This document shows positions 43,305-56,379 of a stretch of 64,000 bases of DNA, one piece after another; within the stretch, counting starts at the first letter, position 1, and the number at the start of each line of letters is the position of its first letter. A model generated the notes under the pieces. That model saw only the letters and a list, made by a program, of their open reading frames with translations, did no database searches and was not told the origin of the DNA. Source of the stretch: Asterella californica (lineage: Eukaryota > Streptophyta > Marchantiopsida > Marchantiales > Aytoniaceae); contig JAYKYS010000022.1 in assembly GCA_036924285.1 (NCBI GenBank), forward strand, positions 124,001-188,000, read 5' to 3'. The translations under genes and the position numbers were made by a program.

Positions 43305-44223
43305 TGTAACGACCTATGTTACACATAGGAAGTTTGTCTATTAGTAAGGTGTTTAGTTATAACTAAGTGTTGAGAATGTTTATTGGCTGCCAAAGTACTT
43401 TAAGGATGTATCAAGTTAGTCATGACTAGCTAAAAGTTAGTTATGGTTAAACTTAGCTGTACTTTTGGCAGAATTCAGATATTTGCTAAAGAGTGAGCAC
43501 TACTATCTTGTCATCTTGTCTAAAAGGTAGAAAGGAGGTGGAAAGTATCCCTTATCTCCTTTTTGACTTGATATTAGTGGTTGGATTAAAGTTGTGGACT
43601 TTGTGGGCATTAAAAACAAGAAGAGATTCCACATGTTTTCTTTTTAGTGGGTCCTAGTGTAGAGGGGGGGGTGGAAATTTGAGATTCCTTGAAAATATTC
43701 CAGAATCCTTCTAGAAGTTGTTGACTTTGAAGGAATAAGCCCATGTGAAAAGGTAAGAAGCCCATGTGATTAATGCTTTTACCTTAAGTAATATCTTAGT
43801 AAAACCCGGTAAAAATAGTTACGGCTGAGTTATCGGAGGGTACCAAAGTAAAAACCTAGAATGTATAAATAGAGGAGTAGAGAAGAGCTCCTCATCCTTG
43901 TTTTCACATTGTCGTAATGACAACTTGAGTAATATAGAGAGTGTGGGATATTCTTAGCATGTGAGAACTTGAGAGACGTCGTTAGAATGGAGGATTTTAG
44001 TTGATGTGTTTAAGGAGATTTTTAGTTGATAAGTTTGTGGGTGTATGAATAAGTGAACTCAGCATTTTCCCTTCAAGTTCATGGTGTGCTTCCATCAAAG
44101 CCATCAGAGGTGACCCCTGAGTGAGAGACAAGCCCGACATGTTGCAGATTCGTGGATGACGATCGTGGAGGTTGAGAGATCGGGGAGGGGGTAGTTGATC
44201 GATAGGACCGCGGAGGGTTTACA
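43305..44223 (+). repeat. A2 3' LTR
   Basis: 919 bp, near identical to 35457-36373. TATAAATA lies at 43864-43871. It ends TTTACA before the GTTC duplication. Confidence 0.95.
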
Positions 44224-44227
44224 GTTC
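44224..44227. repeat. A2 target-site duplication GTTC (right)
   Basis: Partner of 35453-35456. E-element leader resumes at 44228. Confidence 0.9.
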
Positions 44228-44486
44228 AGAACGTCTTCTTCTCCTGCTTTTTGTTGCACTTACTGCAGTCTTCCAAGATCGAGTCTTCCAAGAGCTCTTG
44301 GAAGCAGGGAAGCGGCTTCTTCCAACTCTCCCTGAGGTATCTTATCAACTTCTGGTTGCGGTTCCCGTCTTCTAGCAAGATAGAGTCCCACAACACATTC
44401 AACTACAGTCGAAGTTAGTTCGAAATGAACCTAACTAATGGCACACAGATCTAGGAAGCTTAGAACAGAAGTTACTAAGATGAAAT
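44228..44486 (-). other. Family E untranslated leader
   Basis: Internal sequence between A2 and the primer site. Several GTCTTC/GAAGA motifs are present (for example 44233, 44282). No ORF of note. Confidence 0.65.
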
Positions 44487-44503
44487 CCTCGACAGCGGTG
44501 CCA
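44487..44503 (-). promoter_or_regulatory. Family E primer-binding site
   Basis: The minus strand reads TTTTTGGCACCGCTGTCGAGG right after the LTR end GGAACCA. The spacing and TTTTTGG context match the family A sites, and the core resembles tRNA-Asp-type sites. It fixes the 3' boundary of the giant LTR. Confidence 0.7.
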
Positions 44504-44507
44504 AAAA

Positions 44508-47500
44508 TGGTTCCTCACTATATGTAGTGACGAAGGATTTCTCCTTTTGCCCATTTAGTATACAAGATATCGTTCCCACAGAGGATTTGCACAAGTAACG
44601 CTGCTCTAAGTTCTAAGATCTGTTCAAACACACAAACACACGGGTTTTGCCTAGAAATCCCGTCTTCTCACAAAACCACACAAAACAACACGTCTTCCAG
44701 ACACGCCAAATGGTGCTCTGGGCCCAAACAAACAACTAACAATTACAATACCACACAACTATTCACAGAGAAGCTCTGGAAGACGATCTTCCTGCTTCCA
44801 GATTGCTTCTTCCGGTCTTCTCGAAACCGTCTTCCCGAAGCGATTCTCGTCTTCTGGAGGTTCAACTCGTCTTCTCACACCTCCAGAAGGCTGTCCTGCT
44901 TCGCAGAAGTCGACCAGCAACGGTCGTTACACCTTATTCTCACACTCACAATTCAACGGGTTAGATCATTCACAGGGTGTATGCCCCCTGTAGCCTCCCA
45001 GGCTTCTGCCTACGGAAGTTGTCTTCCTGCAGCACTACAACGACATTCACCTCCACGGAAGCTCAATAGAAGTATCGGAAACTCACTAGAAGAAGGTAAG
45101 AAGATGGGGAAGATGGGAGAAGATGGGGAAGATGAGAAAAGCCAAACAAGAGAAAACAAGATGAAAAGAGTAAATTAAGATTCCGACAGGCTTCTAGTCC
45201 GGATCCTGACTAACAAGCCATCCCTGCTTGTAATAGTTTGGGGAGGAAGACAACAAACGTGAGTACTGTTGCACCGTCTTCTACTCGAGGATGTCGTCTT
45301 CTGTTGCGAGAAGAAGGCTTCTTTCTTCTTCACTTCGCTGCTCTGACTGCTCTGCCTTCTGGGATCCCTTACCCAGAAGACCGTCTGTACGTAGATCCCA
45401 AGTGTTCTACTGAACGAGTCAAGCTACACTTCCACAACTGCTGACAGTCACCGCCACTCAAGAGAACACTTCCCATGCACAATTGGGAGCGAATTCAATG
45501 AACCCACCATCCAGAAGACATGGACAAAGCTTCTGCACTCAAATCCACAATCTATTCTCCGAGAAGAAGTCACAATGGCATTGGGAAGCTCACTCCCTCT
45601 ACTTCCTGCGTCTACTCCTCGACACACCAGCCTAGCTAACCGGACTGCACGAGGATGCCGTTCCCTGTTCCTAGACTGTCCACTACTTCTATCTACATCT
45701 TCGACCCACTGCTGGTGCGAGTATGCAGACCCCTCCGATATATTCCAAGACTATTCGTATGTTTCCAACGACGGGTGTAGTGCGCTAAGACTGTCTCTGC
45801 TCTAATGTGTCTCGCCTGCCTGCCTGTAGAATCGGTGTGTATGTTCAGTTACTACAGAATTCTACAGAACTAGCAGAACTGGCAGAGCCCTTTCTCCTAC
45901 GCTGCTATCCTACTTATGTTGCTGCCATGAGAACCAGGGGAGGCGACCACCAGGGAGAGAGAGGCGCTGACAGGAGGTTGTCACCTCACATGCAAGCGGT
46001 TCCCTTGCCCGAATTGGTCATCCACCTTGTCCTTCCTACGCTACCTATGCTGCCACATGGTGTCCTAACTAATATTACATGGGAAAACTGCCATCCTTAA
46101 GATAGCATGTTCGATTCTATTATATTTGGAAATGGAGTTACTAACTACTCAGATTGCACGGAGGCAATCTCTACCTGATCTGCTCCTATCGGAGCTCCTA
46201 ATGCGGCTTCTGATAAGCTAGAAAGCCTTGCAGTTACCTCGGATGTCACTGAGGTGGCTTCCTCTTCTTCGTCTCTTGCTGGCTCTGCTGTCGCTGCTGC
46301 TGCGTCTTCCTCGGCTTCGGCTTCTGCTTCGGAAGACAGAAGCGTCTTCTGGGAAGCGGAGTCGACTGGTGCTTCTTCCGTCTTCTGAGGCACGGGTGCG
46401 GGACTAGGGACCATGGGGACCTCATGGGGATCCGAGGAAGTCGCTTCCTCCACGCGGAATACCTGGGAAGACGGCTCGTCTTCCTGTCTTCCAGAAGACA
46501 TCTTGTCTTCCGGGACGTCTTCTGGAGTCTTCTCGTCTTCCAACGCTGTCACCACCAAGTGCACAGCGAGATCGAACTCCTCCTTCTTCATTCCGGATCC
46601 AGTCGATGGTGCTGGAGCGTGGGAAGATGCGGTTGCAGGTGTCGGAAGCGAGGGAAGACCATAAAGTGTCTTCACTCCTTCTATCTGTCTATCCAAGTAC
46701 CTGAACATACTCTCCCGGCATTCCACCAACATCGCTCTGGACTCGCTGTCCCATCCTCTAGCTAAGGTAAGTAACTTCCTACCCGCGGTGTAGTTGAACT
46801 TCTTCCGAAGCGCTTCCACCGACTGTGCCAACATCTTCAGCGCACGGGTCTCTACTGCTTCCCTCTGCGTCGTCTCAGCTGCAGCTCGCGCTTCCGCGGC
46901 TTCTCGCTGCGTCTTCCATATGGTCTGCTCTTCTGCGAGGGCGGTGATCTTCTCTTGCACTCGGGCGACTTCCTGATTGCGCTGGTGTACCCGCGCCTGC
47001 AACTCCTGGTTGCTCTTCCGAAGCTGTACCAGCTCCTTGGCAGAAGCGGCTGCTTCCGCCTTGTACCTGGCTGCAAGCTTCTCCGTAGTGCGGAGGCTAC
47101 CTTCCAGCGACTCCGTCTTCTTCTGGTCCTCCCCCTGTCGCAGCAAGGTGCGCAGGCTGAATCCAGGTTGTAAGGGCTTCTCCTGTGCCCAGCAACTCCA
47201 TAGCTGGCTGGATCTCCTTCTGGAAGTAGGCACTGAACTCCTCCAGTCGTCTTCCTGCGGAAGACAAGTTCATCTCCACCACTCGCTCCATGGTGTCGAC
47301 TTCGTCTTCCAGAGGCAAGGAAGCCTCTTCCACTACTACGGCCTTCATCTTCTGCGCACGAGAAGAAGCTACTCTTCTCATCTTCCGAGGTGGAAAACTC
47401 CTCATGGCAGGAGCGGCTCTCTTCTTTGCGCTTCCTCGCATCGCAGCAGGAGCGCCCATCCATCCTTTGTCTTTTGGAGTCTTCGGAAGACTCCCAGGCG

Positions 47501-48813
47501 TTGCAGAAGCAGTCTTCTGCTCCGATCGGGTACTCAGCAGGTCTTCTTCCGAGTCGGACTCCGATCTTGAGTGAATGAGGGAGATGGGTGTCCTCGGTAC
47601 ACTTCAGGGACTCATCTTTCTCAGTGGCGTGGCGTCTTCCGACCCACTAGACTCATCTTCCCTCACCAGAAGCGTCTTCTGGTGAGAGCCGGGCCTGAGC
47701 TGGGGCATCAGAGTGGGAGAGGGCGTTGCTACTGCCTCTCGGTCATCGTCTTCCGAGGTCTCTTCCTTCACCTCCTGTCGCTCCGTTGGCCCATACACTG
47801 CCAGCTGATCTTCCCTAAGATCCCCCATGGCTACATACAAGTAGCAGAGGAAGGGCGTCAGGTGTCCTCCCGCCGGGGTACCCAAGTATGCTAGCTCCGT
47901 CTGTACGTAGTTGTGGATGTACACGCCCCAGTAGATGGGTACTCTGTCATCCCACACTGATTCCAAGAACTCCACGTCCTGATCGCCTAAGTACCTTGTC
48001 TTCTGCGCTTTCTCCTTGGGAAAGAGATGCAAAAATAACTTCGCTAGGAGGCGCTTCTTCGACTCCCGGTAAGATTCTATCTTCCAACCGTTCCTCCCCT
48101 GCATGTCTTCCACGAAAAGGCAGGTGGTGCTCCCAGGTACATGCCATGAACTCACAATCCTAGGCAAGATCTTCTTCTCGTACCAATATCCTCGGTTCTC
48201 GGACTCAGGCCTGTGAAACGCCTTATGCCACCAGTCTTCAGTCCAGGAAGACGGTCTTCCCCGAGCTACTCCTGCCTTCGCAGGTACACGGTTACGCGGT
48301 GGTAACGCTGCCCACACTTCCTCCAGAAGCCCTTGATCTGCGAGGTTCCAATCCCACAGGAAGAAGTCGAGACCCAACTCCTTGAGGAAAGGAGTGGCCT
48401 CGGCCAATTCTGCCGCTGGTAACACCAAGCCCCGCGAATGCATCGACATACCTGGAAGATCTGTTGCACTAAACCACAAGCACCTACTATGAGCTGAAGG
48501 CTCAGTCCTTCCCGAATGCCCACAGTCTAGCTTCTACTTCTCAGAAGACGAAACTAGTCTTCCAGAAGACAGCTACTCCGTCTTCCGGGATTCTAACAGT
48601 ACTTCCTAGATAGCTCTCGTCTTCCGAGCTATATCTAAACAATCCTATCTAAGCAAGGCCTCGCATGGATTACCAAGAAGACAACCCACCTTGCATTACA
48701 TCCTACTTCCTATCAGAAGATATAAGATATGCGAGAAGTAGAGTATAAGAAAGGTTCAGAAGATGGTTACGGCCTCCTGCGGTGACAGTGACCTCGGGGA
48801 AGACACTCGGGAC
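44508..48813 (-). repeat. Family E 5' LTR L4, 4.3 kb of about 5.9 kb
   Basis: It ends at 44508 (GGAACCA, minus) and extends through the tail, ORF1 (48450-46145) and 351 bp of the upstream part to 48813, where A3 is inserted. The remaining ~1.69 kb are not in the window. Collinear with L2. Confidence 0.82.
46145..48450 (-). pseudogene. ORF1 of family E LTR (copy L4), 2-3 lesions
   Basis: It starts MSMHPRGL at 48450 (an in-frame upstream start exists at 48479). The N-terminal 280 codons are open and give the best view of this domain (FFLWDWNLADQGLLEEVW, RPSSWTEDWW, WYEKKILPRIVSSWHVPG, WKIESYRE, VPIYWGVYIHNYVQ). An AGA-to-TGA change stops the frame at 47604. A 14-nt deletion near 47190 shifts it, after which 46145-47190 is open with the coiled coil and acidic tail ending EIASVQSE. 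The consensus protein is about 780-790 residues. Confidence 0.75.
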
Positions 48814-49727
48814 TGTAAACCCTCCGCGGTCCTATCGATCTACTACCCCCCCGATCTCTCAACCTCCACGATCGTCATCCACGAATCTGCAACATGTCGG
48901 GTCTGTCTCTCACCCAGAGGTCACCTCTGATGGCTTTGATGGAAGCACACCATGAACTTGAAGGGAAAATGCTGAGTTCACTCATTCATACACCCACAAA
49001 CTTATCAACTAAAATTCTCCTTAAACACATCAACTAAAATCCTCCATTCTAACGACGTCTCTCAAGTTCTCACATGCTAAGAATATCCCACACTCTCTAT
49101 ATTACTCAAGTTGTCATTACGACAATGTGAAAACAAGGATGAGGAGCTCTTCTCTACTCCTCTATTTATACATTCTAGGTTTTTACTTTGGTACCCTCGG
49201 TAACTCAACCGTAACTACTTTTACCGGGTTTTACTAAGATATTACTTAAGGTAAAAGCATTGATCACATGGGCTTTATACCTTTTCACATGGGCTTATTC
49301 CTTCAAAGTCAACAACTTCTAGAAGGATTCTGGAATATTCTCAAGGAATCTCGAATTTCCACCCCCCCTCTACACTAGGACCCACTAAAAAGGAAACATT
49401 TGGAATCTCTTCTTGTTTTTAATGCCCACAAAGTCCACAACTTTAATCCAACCACTAATATCAAGTCAAAAAGGAGATAAGGGATACTTTCCACCTCCTT
49501 TCTACCTTTTAGACAAGATGACAAGATAGTAGTGCTCACTCTTTAGCAAATATCTGAATTCTGCCAAAAGTACAGCTAAGTTTAACCATAACTAACTTTT
49601 AGCTAGTCATGACTAACTTGATACATCCTTAAAGTACTTTGGCAGCCAATAAACATTCTCAACACTTAGTTATAACTAAACACCTTACTAATAGACAAAC
49701 TTCCTATGTGTAACATAGGTCGTTACA
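48814..49727 (-). repeat. A3 3' LTR
   Basis: 914 bp, TG...CA, TATA box (minus) at 49163-49170. Confidence 0.93.
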
Positions 49728-49739
49728 TTTTACCCCCGG
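49728..49739 (-). promoter_or_regulatory. A3 polypurine tract
   Basis: CCGGGGGTAAAA on the minus strand between the gag-pol stop and the 3' LTR. Confidence 0.7.
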
Positions 49740-49740
49740 A

Positions 49741-52700
49741 CTAAATTTTCGCTCCGTCCTCGGAGTGAAGAGAGAACTTTCGTCGATGAAACAACTTCAA
49801 CTTGTCATGATTTACTCGATCAAATCTCCTTCCTCCCAGCTCCTGAAGGTCATATGTGAAGTTGTTCCACACCTTATCTACAACAAAAGGACCAAAATAT
49901 CTTGGAAGAAACTTCTTCTTAGCCCTCTTGAATCTGATAGCATCATACAACATAACCCAATCTCCGACTTGAAAAGGTTTTACCTCCCTCTTGCCCAACC
50001 GTTTGTCGTAACTCTTCTTTTGATACGCTTGAGCTCGTTCCATCCGGATCATTGCTACCGCTCGGGTCTCTTCCAACTCCATGAGTTGCTCCCTTCTTGA
50101 TCTGACCACGTCTTCTCCTCTCGACCTCTTCAACTTTCGTTGAATAGTTTGAAAAGTATCCAATTCGAATTGGATCGGCAACTTGGACTCCACTCCATAA
50201 ACCAGTCGAAATGGGGAGTATCCAGTAGAAGTCTTTGTTGTCATTCGATACTCCCATAAGATAGCATGTAGCCTCTTATCCCAAGTATGTTTCGCAGTCT
50301 CAACACCAGCATCTTTGGCGAGCATCATACAAAGTGTAAGATTGGTCTTCTCCGAAAGATCATTAGCATTTGGTTTGTATGAGGTCGTTACTCGTGGCTT
50401 GATAGAAAAGTGTTGTAGCATAGCAGTAGTCATGCTCCCTACAAACTCTCCTCCTCTATCCGAGACCAACTCTAACGGACATCCAAATCTGGTGATGATC
50501 CTCTCCCATAGGAATCTACCGACTTCTGTTTCATTAGTCTCCCTCAAAGGTCTAGCCTCTACCCACTTGGTACAATAGTCAGTGGCGACTACAATGTATC
50601 TATTGCCTCGAGGTGTCTTATTAAGAGGACCTACAAAGTCAATACCCCATTTCTCAAACGGCCATAATACTGGAATTGATCTTAACGGAGGTGTTCTAGT
50701 AGACTTTAGAGCAAATGCTTGACATACGTCACAAGTTTTGCAATAGTCTAAACACTCTTTGAAAATCCCTCTCCAATGATAATCCGCATCCAAAATCTTG
50801 AAGGCTGTTATCTTACCAGCAAAGTGACCTCCGCAAACATTTCCGTCGTGAAACTCGTGCATTAGCTTGAATGCCTCTTTCTGACCAACTGCTCTCCTTA
50901 GTAACCCATCTGCTCCTTGATGAAACAGAATTCCCTCCACCATGGTGTAAGGTTTGCATCTCTTGATCAACGCGTTACGTTCTCGGGTATGCATACCTTC
51001 TGGAAAAGAGCCATCTACAAGGAAACTCCAAATTTCCTTGTACTCGTCCGGTATCTCCTCGATGCTTGTGATGGTCATCAGATGCTCGTCTGGAAATGAA
51101 TCATCAAACGGTTCTTCTCCCTCATCATCATAAGCCCTTGACAAAAGATCAGCATTCGCATGCTTCTTCCCTGGTCTATCTTCGATCACATAATCGTATT
51201 CTGTTAGAAGGATCTTCCAACGAGCAATACGACCTTCGGCATTAGGCTTATTAAAGATATACTTTAAAGCCTTGTGATCTGTGACTATGGAAAATTTCCC
51301 TCCAAGCAAGTAATGTCGGAATTTCTTCAATCCAAAGATCACCGCTAATCCTTCTCGTTCAGTCACGGAGTAATTCTTCTCCGCTGGCACCATCTGCCTA
51401 CTAGCATAAGCTATAGGATGATCGTGCCCATCTTCATCTAACTGACTTAATGTACACCCGATAGCTACATTGGAGGCATCCGTATACAGAATAAATGCTT
51501 TACTCCACTCAGGTTTAGCAAGTAAAGGAGCTATCACCAATGCCTTTTTCAGCTCCTCAAATGCTTCCTTTGCCTTCTGATCATGCACTATCAAGTCAAA
51601 ATCAACTCCCTTCTTCATGTACATAGTCAAAGCTATTGCTTTGTTTGAGAAGGAAAAGACAAACCTACGATAATATCCAACCATCCCAAGAAACTGTCTC
51701 AACTTTGTCAAGTTGATTGGAAATGGAAGATCCACAATCTTCTTCACCTTCTCAGGATCTACCGCAATCCCCTTCTTGGAAATGATGTGTCCTAACAACA
51801 GAACTTCTTCGCAGCCAAAGATGCACTTCTCTGGATTCAAAGAAGCGTTAGCTTGCTCCAACCGCTGCAAAACTTTGATCACATGATCAAAGTGGTCGTC
51901 CTTTCTTCCGTACACACAGAAATCATCAATGAAATCACGAACAAACTTCCCTATGAATGGTTCGAACATCTTGTTCATGAACCTCTGAAACGTGGTCGGT
52001 GCATTACACAGTCCGAATGGCATCACTCGAAATGTAAATGTTTCCCAAGGAGTAGTGAAAGTAGTCAACTGCTGGTACTCCTGTGCTATCTTGATCTGGT
52101 TGTATCCACTATAACCATCACCAAAGCTGTACCACTCATGACCAGCAACTTCCTCCAAAATCTCATCTATAAATGGTAGAGGGTAATAATCCTTCTTGGT
52201 AACTGCATTCAGCTTCTTATAGTCTATGCACACTCGCAGCTTACCATTCTTCTTCTTGACAATCACAATGGGTGAAACCCATTCTGAGTTCTCCACCTCA
52301 TAGATGAAACTCGCCTCCCTCAACTTGTCTATCTCCTCCTTGACCATCATTGCTGTTGTAGGATTGACCCTTCTCTGCTTCTGTCGAACTAGTCTTGCGT
52401 TCTCCTCCAATTCGATTCGATGAGTCTCGAGAGTCACCTCCTTCAAATCCTTGTAGCTGAAAGCAAACACATGGATATATTTTCGAAATATATCTAGGAA
52501 TCTACTTTTCTCTTCTTGAGTGACATTGATACCAAACTTCAGGGTAGAGAGTCTTCTCACAATCTCTGCCTCACTCAACTCTTCTTTGTCAGGATCTTTC
52601 TCCACTGCTGGTCGAGGCAACAAGTCAATAGCACTAAGCTGATGTAATGATTCATCTCGACCAAATCCTTCGTCCTCAGACGAGGATTCTTGATCGTAAG

Positions 52701-54607
52701 AATCTCCGGTATCTATTTCTGAGACACTCTGATCGTCCTCCGTATCAGATTCCCAGTAGTCACTAGTGGGTCTATCAGAGTCAGAAGTCACAGCTCCAAC
52801 ACCCGAGAGAGGAACTATCACTCTATGATCTCTAGGTCCAATCCGTAAGTATCCCTTGTGCCACCTATCAGTGGTGCGCACAGCTCTCAACCAAGGCCTA
52901 CCTAGGAGCAAATCATAACTAGAGTCCTTTAACACTTGAAAGGACATCAATGTTTGAACTCCCATCACAGACACGACCACCTTCTCTAACACACCAAGAG
53001 GTCTTACCCGTTGCTTGTTAGCCATCTCCACGACAATGCTAGCCGGGCAAGTTGGTTCCATCCCCAACTTCTTCATCAACCTCTCCGATATGGCGTTTAC
53101 AGCCGACCCTCCATCCACCAATACGTCAGAGACGTAGTGACCATTCAACCGGACTTCAATCTTTGAAGCCCTAGTGCATACCTCTGAAGCATGCACATCC
53201 ACCACACCAACTCCCACAGACTTTGATGTCTTGCTCTTGGGTTTCTTCTTCTTGCTTCTCTTAGAACTCAGTCCTCCTCTGAGTTCCCTTCGTAAGCTGG
53301 GATTAAGTGCGATCAGTTGTCCAACAGTGATGTTGGCTTTCTGAGCATCCACATCTTCAACCACATCATATCCCGCTTGGGAAGATGAAATGGTGAAATC
53401 CGCCATCTACCAGCTTCCTTCTTGGCTCCCTTGGTGTACTCGAAACATTACTCGAACGAGTACTTCTACTTGCTGACTCCTCCATGAAAACCGGTTCATC
53501 AGAAAATCGAGTTCTTTTCCTTTCTTGAGCTAAAAGCTCCACCGGTGCATGAGAAGAGTTTGAACTCTCTCCTTTCTCGTAGATGGGATCTCGCACGACA
53601 TCGATAGTAGCCACCCCCTTGTCTCGTCCTTGTGATGGATTTCCTCCACCCACATTCATTCTGACAGCTTCGGCACCTCTTGCTCCGTTGTTAGGACAAT
53701 TTCGCTGGAAATGAGAACCTCCACACGTCCAACAAGTGATTCCTCCAAAGTTACCTTGGTTTCCTCGGTTAGGATTGTTGTCGTAACCTCGTTGACCTCC
53801 TCCTCCACCTTTGTTCCTCCATTCGCGTAATTGCACCACGTTTATCTTGAGATCCGCAAGAGTATCGGTGATGCTCTTCAACTCAGCATGGAAATCAGAG
53901 GTGGCAGTAGACATCGCTGTAGGGATAAATGATCTTGGCACCACAGTTGGAGTAGGAGCTGACGTTGAAGCAATCACCAATTGTGATGGTGCAGGTGCGA
54001 TTGTTGTGACTACACCAGGAGTCGGAGTTGACACCAGAGCAGCATGATGAGGTTGGATGATATCTCCTTCATCCAAACTCTCTTCCATATTTGTCGCTAT
54101 CTTGATGGCCTCCGCTTTGGTTGCTGGCTTCTCGTACCTCACTTGGGTTCGAATTGAAGGCCTCAATCCTCCCACCAAGTTCTTGGTCAACACTGCTCCA
54201 ATCCCCGCCATCGTTAGCTCCACATTGTCTCCACTCTTCCGTAGGACCGTCCGAAACCGTTGCTCCAACTTATCCACCCTTTCGGCATATTGCCGAATTT
54301 TCTCGTCGTCCCGTTGCTTCAAATGAGTAAGCTCTACCATGAGCTTCTCATAACTCTCTTCTGGAAGAAATTCTTCGATGAGTGCATTACTCAACGTCTC
54401 CCATGTGTCCTCAACTGCACCAGGTGTCTTGCTCTTCACTCGGTCGTCATACCACGTAAGAGCAAAATCTTCTAAAAACTCTGGCAGTAACAACACCCAT
54501 TCTTCCTTCCTTCTCACGTTGTTTCCGATGCAACCCCTTTTGAAGTCTCGTACAAATGGTTCTACAGCTTCATTGTCTTTCCCATGAAACACTGGTAACT
54601 TCCCCAT
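49741..54607 (-). pseudogene. A3 Gag-Pol, one frameshift
   Basis: ATG at 54607 (MGKLPVF). The Gag frame (54607 to about 53400) and the pol frame (1221 codons, 53406-49741) are separated by a one-base insertion near 53405, where A1 and A2 have CTGGGGATGG and A3 CTGGTAGATGG. The pol part is complete to the natural end HSEDGAKI and shows the uninterrupted C-terminus missing in A1. The integrase third catalytic region reads NANDLSEKTN, so the usual Gly before the Glu context is Asp. The linker between knuckle repeats is shorter than in A1 (one GNFGDNQ-type unit fewer). Confidence 0.93.
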
Positions 54608-54656
54608 CTTGTAACTATTCTTTCTACCCTTCTAATTTTTGTGCAATAACTACTCG

Positions 54657-54821
54657 CTAAAAGAGTACGAACATCACCAATTCCATTCGCGAATAATCTA
54701 CCATAGGTAAAATGAAAGGAAATGGTTGTAACAACACCTCTTGTGTCATCTTTTCTCCCAAGGTAATCATGAGCCTGAGTCGCATCACCGCTTTCTCCAC
54801 CATTCGAATGACGATCTCCAT
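54657..54821 (-). CDS. A3 ORF-c, 54-aa small ORF
   Basis: ATG at 54821 overlapping the ORF-b TGA; open to TAG at 54657. Differs from A2 at only a few residues. Confidence 0.4.
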   Translation of the reverse strand: MEIVIRMVEKAVMRLRLMITLGEKMTQEVLLQPFPFILPMVDYSRMELVMFVLF

Positions 54822-55297
54822 CACAACTCAGCTGAGTCCTCTTTTGAAGTCGACAACTTCTCCGTCTCAGCTCTTTGAGTCTCATCCAACTTCTCGACTA
54901 CTGACGTAAGTAGGGCGGCCACATCGACGCACTTGTGTCCTCTTGATAGATCACCCACTCCACAACTTGGACAAGGATCTTCGCCTAGAAGATGAATTGG
55001 TGCTGGTGACGATGGACCCACTCGAAGACTTAAATCAGTAAACTCCCGCTTCCCTTTAGCTCTCTCGGTTCTGATTCTAGTTGGACAATTCACTACTTTG
55101 TGTCCCAACCCTCTACAGAAATAACACCACAAGTCGGTTTCTACTCTTCTCCTCGGAGATTCTACTTGAGGTTTAGTACTAGGGTTTTCAAACTCGACGA
55201 TAATCTCTCTCGAACTTTCTCCGACACTTACTATGACATCTAAACCTTGAGGAAGGTTTCTAAGTCTAACTTTCCAATCTTTTGAATTTCCACTCAT
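54821..55297 (-). CDS. A3 ORF-b, 158-aa zinc-knuckle protein, intact
   Basis: Intact frame with ATG at 55297, CCHC knuckle CYFCRGLGHKVVNC, second CPSC...HKC patch and likely helical C-terminus. Nearly the same as A2. A role in RNA binding is inferred from the knuckle only. Confidence 0.65.
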   Translation of the reverse strand: MSGNSKDWKVRLRNLPQGLDVIVSVGESSREIIVEFENPSTKPQVESPRRRVETDLWCYFCRGLGHKVVNCPTRIRTERAKGKREFTDLSLRVGPSSPAPIHLLGEDPCPSCGVGDLSRGHKCVDVAALLTSVVEKLDETQRAETEKLSTSKEDSAEL

Positions 55298-55429
55298 GTT
55301 GCACCTTCTCAACCATTAAGTGGACAAAATATCATAGAGGAAAATAATTCTACATCACTTTCTTAACTCTTCCGAGCTTTATATTGGAAATCGTGTATTA
55401 TACATGCTATACACGAAATAAAATCTAAA

Positions 55430-55747
55430 TTAACTATCGAAGATATGATCCTCCTCACCATCGTTTGTACTAATCACAACAGACATCTTGAACTCACTCT
55501 TGTAAGGATCCAACTCTACTTCACCAGGAGCATTCGTGGCCTCCACAGTGAATGATGCTTTAAACTCGGCTTTCTTCAAATCTGTGCCAATGGTCGCGGA
55601 AGCTTCTTCGTATAGGGTAAAGAGGGCACCCAAAGTGCTATAGATGCGAGTTCTTAACTCATCTATACTTAACTTGGGCTTCTCCGTCTCTGTTCGAACT
55701 CCTAAACGTCTCTTCTTCCACCTCGTCATTCGAACTGGATTCCCCAT
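55430..55747 (-). CDS. A3 ORF-a, 105-aa leader protein
   Basis: Intact frame, MGNPVRM start, differing from A2 at few residues (for example STLG for STWG). No recognised domain. Confidence 0.55.
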   Translation of the reverse strand: MGNPVRMTRWKKRRLGVRTETEKPKLSIDELRTRIYSTLGALFTLYEEASATIGTDLKKAEFKASFTVEATNAPGEVELDPYKSEFKMSVVISTNDGEEDHIFDS

Positions 55748-56379
55748 GAAGTATCTTCAAGACCTCCTTGTCCTGGATAGCTTATCAGCCACTCTAAAAC
55801 ACTGGAAAGTTTCTCAGGAAAATAAAATTCACAGAAAATCTGACAATGACTGTACATTTTTTCCAGATAACAGAATTCCTCAACTCTCACGAATAGACCC
55901 CCTCAACTTTGAAAATTCATTGCTCCCTCTCTAGACCACCTTTTCCTATGATTTCTTTTGTCTTAGATAGGTTATCAGCCAATCTAAAACACTAGAAAGT
56001 TTTACAGGAAAATAAAATTCACAGAAAAGTTGACAGCGACTGTACAAATTTTCCAGATAGTAGAATTTCTAAACTCACAAATTTATCTCCTCTAGTAACT
56101 TTTCTCTCCTCCTTTCTCTACAACTCTTGTTGCACCCTCTTTCAACTCTCCTCAAACCCTTTCTAAGTGAACAAGATGTAAAGAATGACTTCGAACGCGT
56201 CATATATCACTGCGAGATACACGAAAGGTTCTAACGTTGCTAACATCGCGTTAGCTCTCTCTCCTCCCAACGTTCTCTCCATGTGCTCTCTCATAATCTC
56301 CTTTTGTCGAATATAGAACTGAACTCTAAACATCATTCAACGATCCCTTCAAGTGAGGTCCCGGCAACGGAACCAAAAA
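55748..56379 (-). other. A3 leader, shortened by about 254 bp, with primer site
   Basis: Relative to A1 (16277-16530) a block is missing at about 55770. One tandem-unit set remains. The primer site TGGTTCCGTTGCCGGGACC lies at 56357-56375 on the minus strand. Confidence 0.75.

Larger units (their letters stand above)
35457..44223 (+). mobile_element. Family A gypsy element A2, complete structure, coding damaged
   Basis: LTRs at 35457-36373 (917 bp) and 43305-44223 (919 bp) surround a primer site, leader, ORF-a, ORF-b, ORF-c and gag-pol on the plus strand, and a polypurine tract. A 4-bp GTTC duplication flanks it. It lies in the leader/gag region of the E element in opposite orientation. Confidence 0.95.
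21333..48813 (-). mobile_element. Family E gypsy element with giant LTRs, interrupted and partly deleted
   Basis: In minus sense: 5' LTR L4 (48813-44508), primer site, leader, gag, three zinc knuckles, protease, RT (to 31573), then after foreign LTR L3 the integrase (27986-27244), a purine-rich tract and 3' LTR L2 (27185-21333). The rest of RT, RNase H and the integrase N-terminus are missing at the L3 junctions. A2 is inserted in the leader/gag region with a GTTC duplication. The beginning of L4 was cut off by A3. Confidence 0.8.
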
